Origin: Bacteroidota bacterium
Lineage (GTDB): Bacteria; Bacteroidota; Bacteroidia; Cytophagales; Cytophagaceae
Length of the DNA stretch: 64,000 bases
Direction: 5' to 3'
NCBI GenBank assembly: GCA_023428135.1
Contig: JAEYZG010000058.1
Coordinates: forward strand, 18,071-82,070
Both the position numbers and the translations under genes were made by a program. Every line of letters begins with the position of its first letter. Position 1 is the first letter of the stretch. Below, in pieces: positions 8,662-17,100 of the stretch. The notes under the pieces were generated by a model. It searched no databases, was not told the DNA's origin, and was given only the letters and a program-made list of their open reading frames with translations.

Positions 8662-9609
8662 TTATTCAACAAAGACTCCCATTGCACCAAACTTTTCAAT
8701 TCTTTGAGCTATTCTTTCCTCAGATGAAAACTTTGATAATTCATCTATACTATCAAGTATTACTTTTCTGATTTTCTTAGCTGTTCCAACAGGATCTACG
8801 TGAGCACCGCCAAGAGGTTCTTTGATAATATCATCAACCATTTTATTTTTATGCATATCGGTTGCAGTAAGTTTCAAAGCTTCCGCAGCTTGCTCTTTGT
8901 AATCCCAGCTTCTCCATAAAATTGAAGAACAGGATTCAGGAGAAATAACAGAATACCAGGTATTTTCCAGCATTAATACCTTGTCTCCTATTGCAATACC
9001 TAAAGCTCCGCCGGAAGCTCCTTCTCCAATTATGATACATATTACCGGCACTTTTAGTAGAAACATCTCTTTAATATTTCTGGCAATAGCCTCAGCCTGA
9101 CCTCTTTCTTCAGCTTCAAGACCAGGAAAAGCTCCGGGAGTATCAATAAATGTAACAATAGGTACATCAAACTTTTCTGCCATTTTCATAAGGCGAAGCG
9201 CTTTTCTGTAGCCCTCAGGGTTAGCCATCCCAAAGTTTCTCAATTGTCTTTGTTTGGTATTTCTTCCTTTTTGGTGTCCAATTATCATTACAGAATGATC
9301 GCCGACCTGAGCAAGTCCGCCAACCATAGCTTTATCGTCTTTTACGGAACGATCCCCATGCAACTCAATAAATTTATCAGCAATGGCACTGATATAATCA
9401 AGAGTGTAAGGTCTGTCCGGATGTCTGGACAATTGCACTCTCTGCCATCTGGTAAGGTTAGAGTATGTTTCTTTTTTCAAAGTCTTGATTTTTTCTTCCA
9501 AAGATTTAACCGCAGAGGAAACATCCACATTATTCTCCTGAGCCAGCAACTTCATATCAATTAACTTAGCTTCCAGTTCCGCGATTGGTTTTTCAAAGTC
9601 CAATAACAT
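8662..9609 (-). CDS. accA: Acetyl-CoA carboxylase carboxyltransferase subunit alpha
   Basis: The 315-residue product is a full-length AccA. With AccD it transfers the carboxyl group from carboxy-biotin to acetyl-CoA, giving malonyl-CoA for fatty acid synthesis. The N-terminal coiled helix (LDFEKPIAELEAKL) is followed by the crotonase-fold core with VGGLAQVG, IGHQKGRNTKQR, FIDTPGAFPG, IIGEGASGGALGI and SVISPESCSSILWRS. All are standard AccA signatures. The gene is monocistronic here, with accD elsewhere, and is divergent from the glycogen synthase gene. Confidence 0.96.
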   Translation of the reverse strand: MLLDFEKPIAELEAKLIDMKLLAQENNVDVSSAVKSLEEKIKTLKKETYSNLTRWQRVQLSRHPDRPYTLDYISAIADKFIELHGDRSVKDDKAMVGGLAQVGDHSVMIIGHQKGRNTKQRQLRNFGMANPEGYRKALRLMKMAEKFDVPIVTFIDTPGAFPGLEAEERGQAEAIARNIKEMFLLKVPVICIIIGEGASGGALGIAIGDKVLMLENTWYSVISPESCSSILWRSWDYKEQAAEALKLTATDMHKNKMVDDIIKEPLGGAHVDPVGTAKKIRKVILDSIDELSKFSSEERIAQRIEKFGAMGVFVE

Positions 9610-9633
9610 ATTTTGTTAACAATAGTATTTCTG

Positions 9634-9641
9634 CAAATTTA
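9634..9641 (-). promoter_or_regulatory. -7 box upstream of accA
   Basis: Read on the minus strand this is TAAATTTG, an exact TAnnTTTG match 25 bases before the accA ATG. No well-spaced TTG was found upstream of it, so the call is tentative. Confidence 0.4.
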
Positions 9642-9904
9642 TAAAATATAATTTCTGAACATATACCCCGACACAACTTAAGATACAAACAACTAAAAAC
9701 CAAAAAGTTAACTTTAAAATTATTTTATCTTTTCAAAATATAAATTCTTTTAAAAAAAGGGATTCTTAGTTTTTACCTTCTTCACAATGTCTCTGAGGAA
9801 ATAATATCTTTCGGCAAATGAGAGATTTATAAAATATTTATAACATAAATGTCTTTTTTTCGTTCTTATCGCTTGCTTTTATTTTCATATGTCTTTTTTA
9901 AAAT

Positions 9905-9912
9905 TAATTTTG
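9905..9912 (+). promoter_or_regulatory. -7 box upstream of glycogen synthase
   Basis: TAATTTTG matches TAnnTTTG and lies 46 bases before the ATG. The nearest upstream TTG (9873-9875) is 29 bases away, more than usual. Confidence 0.35.
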
Positions 9913-9958
9913 GATAATTAATAACCTAACATATTTTAAACTTTAAAGTAGTAGTTGA

Positions 9959-11755
9959 ATGGATAAAAAACATGCAGATACCTTATTAGTAGAGATTGCC
10001 TGGGAGGTTTGCAATCAGGTAGGCGGAATTTATACCGTCATTCGTTCAAAGGTCCCAAGCATGATTGAGAAGTGGGATGAAAACTATTGTCTGATTGGTC
10101 CATACGTTCATAGCAGAATGCCAGCTGAATTTGAACCTGTTGAAAACGAAGATGATCCATTCTATCAGGCTGCCAAGCAACTCAGAAGTTTTGGATATGA
10201 AGTTCATTATGGCTACTGGCTCGTTTCCGGAAAACCCAGAGTGATTCTTTTGAACCCTTTTAGTATTTATAATAAATTAAATGAAGTTAAGTACATTCTG
10301 TGGGAACACCACGGAATTTCTTCTCCTGAAGGTGACGACCTTATAAATCAGGTTATAGCATTTGGGCACTTGGTTAAATTATATTTTGCTGAGCTTACTC
10401 TTGTAACCGATAAAAAAATTATTGGTCATTTCCATGAATGGATGGCAGGAACCGCAATTCCGGCAATAAGAAGGGACAACTTACAGGCCACTACTGTATT
10501 TACAACCCACGCAACGCTTCTAGGCCGATACCTGGCAATGAATGATGCTCACTTTTATGACCATCTTCCCTTTTATGACTGGGAAAAAGAAGCTGTCAAT
10601 TTTAACATAGAAACTTCTGTTAAAATTGAACGCGCTGCCGCACATGGGGCACATGTATTCACTACAGTAAGTGAAGTAACAGCCAGAGAATGTGCCTCCT
10701 TGCTTGGCAGAAACCCTGATCTGATTCTCCCAAATGGTCTGAATATCGAGCGATTTACCGCACTTCATGAATTTCAAAACCTCCATAAAGAATACAAAGA
10801 AAAGATCCACCAATTCATAATGGGACATTTCTTTCACAGCTACTCTTTTGATCTGGATAAAACACTTTATTTCTTCACTTCCGGAAGGTATGAATACAAA
10901 AACAAAGGTTTTGACCTGACTCTGGAAGCCCTTGCTAGACTTAACTGGAGAATGAGGCAGGAAAATATGGATATGACTGTGGTCATGTTCTTTATTACCA
11001 AACAACCTTATCACTCTATAAACCCATCGGTACTACAATCCAGAGCAGTAATGGAGGAAGTCAGACAGGATTGCAAAGCCATTGAAAAACAGGTAGGGGA
11101 AAGACTTTTCAATGAAGCGGCAGCAAGTGGTGATATCACGATGCCAAACCTCAATAATTTTGTTGACGAATACTGGAGATTAAGATTAAGAAGAATACTT
11201 CAATCCTGGAAATCTAATCACCTTCCATTTGTAGTAACGCATAATCTAATACATGACCAATACGATGATATACTTAGCTTCCTGAGGACCGCCAATCTGG
11301 TTAACAACTGGTATGACAGAGTAAAAATCGTATATCATCCTGACTTTATATCTCCAACCAACCCATTATTTGGTATGGAATATGGTCAGTTCGTAAGAGG
11401 TTGTCATTTGGGAATTTTCCCAAGCTATTATGAGCCATGGGGATATACTCCACTGGAATCTATAGCAAGTGGAGTACCTGCAGTAACTAGTGATCTTTCC
11501 GGTTTTGGTGATTATATCCTTTCAAACATTCCTCAACATGAAGAAAAAGGACTTTATGTTGTAAACAGAAGGTACAAAAGCTTTGACGAAGCTGCAAATC
11601 AGCTTACAGATCAGCTTTATTCATTTGTTAAGCTTGCAAGAAGAGAAAGGATCACACAGAGAAACCTGGTTGAAAGTTCTTCCGAGACATTTGACTGGAA
11701 AAATTTGTCCGTATACTATGAACGGGCCTATGATCTGGCTTTAAATTATTTATAA
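9959..11755 (+). CDS. Glycogen synthase, GT3 (eukaryote-type) family
   Basis: The 598-residue product extends alpha-1,4-glucan chains from a nucleotide-glucose donor, probably UDP-glucose as in other GT3 enzymes. The start VEIAWEVCNQVGGIYTVIRSK is close to the eukaryotic GYS signature, not to bacterial GlgA (GT5). Other GYS-like stretches are GHFHEWMAG, FTTHATLLGRYL, NGLNIERF, FFTSGRYEYKNKGFDLTLEAL and SYYEPWGYTPLE, where the retaining-GT EX7E pair is E492 and E500. The N- and C-terminal phosphorylated tails of animal and yeast enzymes are missing. The C-terminal RRERITQRN segment (from 561) retains only part of the arginine cluster that binds glucose-6-phosphate in yeast. The gene is monocistronic with its own terminator. 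Confidence 0.9.
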   Translation: MDKKHADTLLVEIAWEVCNQVGGIYTVIRSKVPSMIEKWDENYCLIGPYVHSRMPAEFEPVENEDDPFYQAAKQLRSFGYEVHYGYWLVSGKPRVILLNPFSIYNKLNEVKYILWEHHGISSPEGDDLINQVIAFGHLVKLYFAELTLVTDKKIIGHFHEWMAGTAIPAIRRDNLQATTVFTTHATLLGRYLAMNDAHFYDHLPFYDWEKEAVNFNIETSVKIERAAAHGAHVFTTVSEVTARECASLLGRNPDLILPNGLNIERFTALHEFQNLHKEYKEKIHQFIMGHFFHSYSFDLDKTLYFFTSGRYEYKNKGFDLTLEALARLNWRMRQENMDMTVVMFFITKQPYHSINPSVLQSRAVMEEVRQDCKAIEKQVGERLFNEAAASGDITMPNLNNFVDEYWRLRLRRILQSWKSNHLPFVVTHNLIHDQYDDILSFLRTANLVNNWYDRVKIVYHPDFISPTNPLFGMEYGQFVRGCHLGIFPSYYEPWGYTPLESIASGVPAVTSDLSGFGDYILSNIPQHEEKGLYVVNRRYKSFDEAANQLTDQLYSFVKLARRERITQRNLVESSSETFDWKNLSVYYERAYDLALNYL

Positions 11756-11762
11756 TTTTTTT

Positions 11763-11800
11763 AAAAGAGAGGCTGTATTTTGAATGTACAGCCTCTTTTT
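11763..11800 (+). terminator. Intrinsic terminator after glycogen synthase
   Basis: A GAGGCTGTA / TACAGCCTC stem is followed by a T run. The same GAGGCTGT core recurs in the terminator after the transketolase genes. Confidence 0.85.
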
Positions 11801-12029
11801 ATTTCCACCACCCCAACGCATTTAAATTTCTAAAATTCAAACCATTAATAAGCAGTTTAAAACTCATTTCCTGTTTAATTTTGGTTTTATCTGATTCCTG
11901 TTACAACTCCCATATAAAAATTAAAATTTGCTAAAAATAATTGTTAAATTAGCAGTTTGATAAAAGGTCTACACTTGAGAATTCTTTTAATCAGACAAAT
12001 AAATCGGATAAAACCAGGAACAATCATTT

Positions 12030-12899
12030 ATGCTAATTGAAAATGTCGAAAAGACCACCACTGTGGAGGAGCTGAAGAAAATTGCTTCACAGGTGAGAAG
12101 AGATATTGTAAGAATGGTACATTGCTGCAGCTCAGGCCACCCAGGCGGATCACTTGGTTGCGCAGACTATCTTGTTGCGCTTTATTTCAGAGAGATGAAG
12201 CATAATACTCAATTTACTATGGACGGGATAAATGAAGATCTTTTCTTCTTATCAAACGGGCATATTTCACCACTTTGGTATAGCGTCCTTTCAAGAGCCG
12301 GCTACTTCCCTGCTTCAGAACTGGGTACATTCAGAAAACTTAATTCCAGATTACAAGGACATCCAGCAACAGAAGAGCATCTTCCGGGCATCAGAATTGC
12401 TTCTGGTTCACTTGGACAAGGTCTGTCTGTGGCTGTAGGTGCTGCACAAGCAAAGAAATTAAATAAAGATAACAGACTGGTTTATGTGTTAATGGGCGAT
12501 GGAGAGCAACAGGAAGGTCAGGTTTGGGAAGCCTTGATGTATGCAGCTCATCATAAAGTAGATAACATAATAGCTGCAGTAGATTATAACGGACAACAAA
12601 TTGATGGGCCTTGTGATAAAGTTATGTCACTGGGAGATCTTAAAGCTAAATATGAGTCGTTTGGCTGGAAGGTTCTTGAATGTGCAGAAGGCAATAAAAT
12701 GGAGGCCATTACTGAAACACTTCAAAAAGCAAAGTCACTTACAGGACAAGGTCAGCCTATTGCAATTTTATTGAGGACCGAAATGGGCTATGGTGTTGAT
12801 TATATGATGGGATCACATAAATGGCACGGTGCAGCTCCCAATGATGAGCAACTGGCAAAGGCACTTGCGCAACTTGAGGAAACTCTTGGCGATTATTAA
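12030..12899 (+). CDS. Transketolase N-terminal subunit
   Basis: This 289-residue protein is the thiamine-diphosphate-binding half of transketolase, which moves two-carbon units in the non-oxidative pentose phosphate pathway. Visible signatures are HCCSSGHPGGSLG, the GHISPLWY loop, GSLGQGLSVAVGAA, and the ThDP/metal motif GDGEQQEGQVWEA followed about 26 residues later by DYNGQQIDG. The C-terminal half is encoded separately 32 bp downstream. Split transketolases are known in many bacteria and archaea. The cytoplasmic enzyme should be a heterotetramer. Confidence 0.94.
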   Translation: MLIENVEKTTTVEELKKIASQVRRDIVRMVHCCSSGHPGGSLGCADYLVALYFREMKHNTQFTMDGINEDLFFLSNGHISPLWYSVLSRAGYFPASELGTFRKLNSRLQGHPATEEHLPGIRIASGSLGQGLSVAVGAAQAKKLNKDNRLVYVLMGDGEQQEGQVWEALMYAAHHKVDNIIAAVDYNGQQIDGPCDKVMSLGDLKAKYESFGWKVLECAEGNKMEAITETLQKAKSLTGQGQPIAILLRTEMGYGVDYMMGSHKWHGAAPNDEQLAKALAQLEETLGDY

Positions 12900-12931
12900 T
12901 CCATCTTAAAATTTTTATTGCTCTTAAGAAA

Positions 12932-13909
12932 ATGAAGAAATTTACATTCGAAGAAAAAATAGATACAAGATCAGGATTTGGAGTAGGACTGGTTGAAGCA
13001 GGAAGATTAAACTCCAATGTCGTAGCTCTTTGTGCCGACCTTATAGGTTCATTAAAAATGGGAGATTTTATTAAGGAATTTCCTGATCGTTTTTTTCAGG
13101 TAGGAATTGCAGAAGCCAACATGATAGGTTTGGCTGCGGGATTAACTATCGGTGGCAAAATTCCATATACTGGTACTTTTGCGAACTTCTCTACTGGAAG
13201 GGTATTTGACCAGATCAGACAATCAGTATCTTATTCTGAAAAAAACGTTAAAATCTGTGCATCACATGCCGGACTTACGCTGGGTGAAGACGGTGCCACA
13301 CACCAGATTCTTGAAGATATTGGAATGATGAAAATGCTTCCTCATATGGTAGTTATCAATCCATGCGATTTTAACCAGACTAAAGCTGCTACCATTGCCA
13401 TAGCTAATCATTATGGTCCTGTATATCTAAGATTCGGAAGACCTGCTGTACCAAACTTTACTCCGAAAGATCAGAAGTTTGAAATTGGAAAAGCACTTCT
13501 TTTAAACGAAGGTGCGGACGTTTCCATCTTTGCTACAGGTCACATGGTTTGGGAAGCAATAAAGGCCGGAGAAATTCTTGAACAAAAAGGAATTGATGCT
13601 GAAATTATTAATATCCACACCATTAAGCCATTAGATACTGCTGCTATTCTTAAGTCTGTCCAAAAAACCAAATGCGCTGTTTCTGCAGAAGAGCATCAGG
13701 TTAGTGGTGGCTTAGGAGAAAGTATTGCTCAGGTACTATCCAGAAACTATCCATTACCACTCGAGATTGTTGCGGTAAATGATAGCTTTGGAGAAAGCGG
13801 GACACCTGATCAGCTTATGGAAAAATACGGATTGACTGCAAATGACATTGTTAAAGCAGCAATGAAGGTAGTTGAAAGAAAGGCCGCAATGAAAACCTTA
13901 AGTGTATAA
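12932..13909 (+). CDS. Transketolase C-terminal subunit
   Basis: This 325-residue protein carries the pyrimidine-binding and C-terminal transketolase domains. The conserved activating glutamate lies in FFQVGIAEANMIGLAAGL. ASHAGLTLGEDGATHQ supplies substrate-site residues, and the last third (about residues 190-310) is the regulatory-type domain with EEHQVSGGLGES and NDSFGESGTPD. It follows the N-terminal subunit closely and ends before a strong terminator, so the two form an operon. It also resembles DXS and the pyruvate dehydrogenase beta subunit, but the partner gene settles the call. Confidence 0.94.
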   Translation: MKKFTFEEKIDTRSGFGVGLVEAGRLNSNVVALCADLIGSLKMGDFIKEFPDRFFQVGIAEANMIGLAAGLTIGGKIPYTGTFANFSTGRVFDQIRQSVSYSEKNVKICASHAGLTLGEDGATHQILEDIGMMKMLPHMVVINPCDFNQTKAATIAIANHYGPVYLRFGRPAVPNFTPKDQKFEIGKALLLNEGADVSIFATGHMVWEAIKAGEILEQKGIDAEIINIHTIKPLDTAAILKSVQKTKCAVSAEEHQVSGGLGESIAQVLSRNYPLPLEIVAVNDSFGESGTPDQLMEKYGLTANDIVKAAMKVVERKAAMKTLSV

Positions 13910-13933
13910 CTTCTATAAGTTATTATAATTTTG

Positions 13934-13969
13934 AAAAGAGGCTGTCTAAAAAAGACAGCCTCTTTTTTT
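13934..13969 (+). terminator. Intrinsic terminator after the transketolase genes
   Basis: A perfect 14-base stem, AAAAGAGGCTGTCT / AGACAGCCTCTTTT, with a five-base loop and T-run. Its core matches the terminator at 11763-11800. Confidence 0.9.
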
Positions 13970-14139
13970 ATACTCAAAAATGATTATTTTTTTTCAAAAT
14001 TAAAGTGTGGAGCAATTTGGCTTTCCCCAATACTACATTTCGATAAATTGATTTCATTAAGAGCGTTAAAATTCTTAAATTGGACTATATTTATAATTGA
14101 TTGACTTTAAATACACTAATTTTCTCTCTAAAAAACACA

Positions 14140-17100
14140 ATGACACATCAATTAAAGTTTTTATTAAAAACGGGACTGGTATTGCTGCTCACCTTGTTTT
14201 CACAATTATCTATTGCCAGAGATTATGAAGCTCCCAAAGCTCAGACTGCTCCGGTAATAGATGGAGTTGGAAGCGATGCGTGTTGGGCTTTAGCAAACTG
14301 GTATTATATTGATCAGACTTGGCTGGGTTCAACACCAACAGCAGCAGATTTTTCAGGAAGATTTAAAGCTGTATGGGATGCAGATAAACTTTATATTTTA
14401 GGAGAAATCACAGATAATGTTTTAAGCGATAAGACTGCAGCACCACTTGTAAATTATTGGGAAGATGATTGTTTTGAAGTCCTTCTGGATGAAGATAAAT
14501 CCGGTGGAGATCATGAAAAAAACTTCAATGCCTTTGCTTATCATATTTCAACTTTGTTAGATGCTGTGGATATCGGCACTGATGGCAACCCTCGCCTTTT
14601 CAACGATCATGTCAATGTTAAATGGACGAAAAATGGTGACGTATATACCTGGGAAGTAGCTATTACTGTTTATACTGATGCTTTTGTATATGGAGCTTCC
14701 AGCAATCCAAAAGCAAATCTGGCAGTAAATAAAAAGATGGGGCTTGCCCTCGCCTATTGCGATAATGACGGAGCTTCAACCCGTGATAATTTCATGGGAT
14801 CTGAAATCGTTACAGGACCTGATAAAAATGTTGCGTATAAAACAGCGGATATATTCGGAACATTAACTCTGGTTGAATCTTCTGCTCCAACCGCTACTTT
14901 TGTTCATTCTGTTGTAGCTTCCAATCTTGCAAATCCAACAGTAATGGTATGTGCTCCTGATGGAAGAATCTTTGTCTGTGAGCAGGAAGGAAAACTCAGA
15001 ATAATCAAAAACGGAAATTTACTTTCCACCCCTGCGGTTACCGTTCAGACTGCAGTTTATCTGTCTCATTTCGGAAGCTATAGTGAAAGAGGCTTGATTG
15101 GTCTTGCCCTTGATCCGGATTTTGAGACTAACAATTATATATACTTATACTATACTGTTAATTCAAGCGGAATCCACAATAGAGTAAGTCGTTTTACCAT
15201 GAATGGAGATGTTGTTGTCTCAGGCAGCGAATTAGTTCTATTGGAACTGGAAACACTAAGTGATCAGTCTGTCAGTCACAATGGAGGGGCAATGGCTTTT
15301 GGAAAAGATGGTAAACTATATATAGCAACAGGTGATAATCAACAAAAGGTAACTCCTCACGTATCACAAAACCTTGATAGTTATTTTGGAAAGATCCTTA
15401 GAATAAATCCTGATGGCAGTGCTCCTGCTGACAATCCCTTTCCTACTGGCTCTGAAAAAAGAAAAAGAGTTTGGGCATACGGACTCAGAAATCCTTTCAC
15501 TTTTGATATACAACCGGTAACGGGTAAAATATATGTAAACGATGTTGGTGAAGACGCTTGGGAGGAAATAAACGATGTAACAATCGGAGGAAAAAATTTC
15601 GGATGGCCTTCGACAGAAGGTAAAACTACTAATCCGGATTTTACCAGTCCGGTTTATGCATATGGTCATACTACGACTGACAGTACAGGCTGTGCTATAA
15701 CTGGTGGAACATTTTTCAATCCTCAATCCACCAATTATCCATCCAAATACATAGGCATGTATTTCTTTATGGATTACTGCAACAATTGGATCAACTTTGT
15801 AGATCCGGCTAACAATTTCAAAAGACAAACCTTTTCTGCGAATGTTGCCGGAGCTCCGGTTGCAATAGACGCAGGAGCTGACGGAAATTTATATTATCTC
15901 AGCAGATCCAATAGAGCCGTATACAAAATAGTATATTCAGGTAACTCTGCTCCCGAAATCGTAAACCATCCTCAGAACGCAAATATTTTCGAAACTCAAC
16001 CTGTCACATTTTCCGTTACAGTTACGGGCTCAGCACCATTCACCTATCAATGGATGAAAAACGGAGTAAATATTCCTAATGTGAACTCTTCTACTTATAC
16101 AATTTCTGCAACTACCTCAGGAGATGCTGGTGAATATTCGGTTGAAGTAAGTAACTCAGCAGGTTCCGAGACAAGTAATGTAGCTATACTGACTGTTGGT
16201 CCCAAAAACTCCAAGCCTGTAGCCACTATTTTAACACCTATAAACAATGTCCTTTATAAGGGAGGAGATGTAATTACCTTTAGCGGCTCTGGTACAGACC
16301 CAGAGGATGGGGCATTGCCTGCCTCTGCCTTTACATGGTTGTTTGACTTTCATCATAATACGCACGTTCACGATGGACTTCCTTTAATTGGAATTAAAAA
16401 TGGAACATTTACCATTCCTACTTCAGGGGAAACTGAAGACAATGTATGGTTCAGAATTAAACTTATAGTTAAAGATAACCTGGGACTAACCGACACTGCA
16501 TATGTTGAAATTTTCCCTAAAAAATCTACACTTACACTTGCTACTGAACCAGCAGGCTTACAGTTAAAAATAGACGGACAACCAAAACCTACTCCATACT
16601 CCACCCTTTCAGTGCAAGGAGTAGAACGTTCCATCAGCCCTGTTTCGCCTCAAACTGTCAATGGTATTCCTTATGTATTTGATCATTGGGTTCATGGGGG
16701 AAGTGCTGATCAGATCATCTCAACACCTTTATCTAATACAACATACACTGCAGTGTTTAAGAAAATTTATCAGGATACATCTTCTTATTCTCCTATCCAT
16801 GATGCTTATGTTCAAAATGCAAGGTATGATACTTCATTTAAAAATAAAACTTACGGTACACTTGACCCCCAATTCCTGGTTTCAAAAGTGCTTTTACCCG
16901 AAGGAAATAACAGAAATACTTTTATAACTTTTGATATCTCAGATTATAAAGACAGTATTTTAACTGCCAAGCTTAAACTGTATGGCTATATTGAAGAAAC
17001 TGATACAGATAAAAAATCTTCAATAGCTGTTGGAGTTTATACTTCCTCAACGAACTGGACGGAAAATACTATTACCTGGACCAACCAGCCTGCTATCTCC

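Larger units (their letters stand above)
9610..9958. other. 349-bp divergent intergenic region accA / glycogen synthase
   Basis: This AT-rich spacer contains the putative accA -7 box near its left end and a TAATTTTG box (9905-9912) near its right end. No ORF, tRNA-like fold or strong hairpin was seen. Confidence 0.6.

Noticed and set aside
14101..14139. TTG start for the SprB-repeat protein
   Set aside because: The signal peptide begins right after the ATG at 14140; the extra 13 residues would precede it without purpose.
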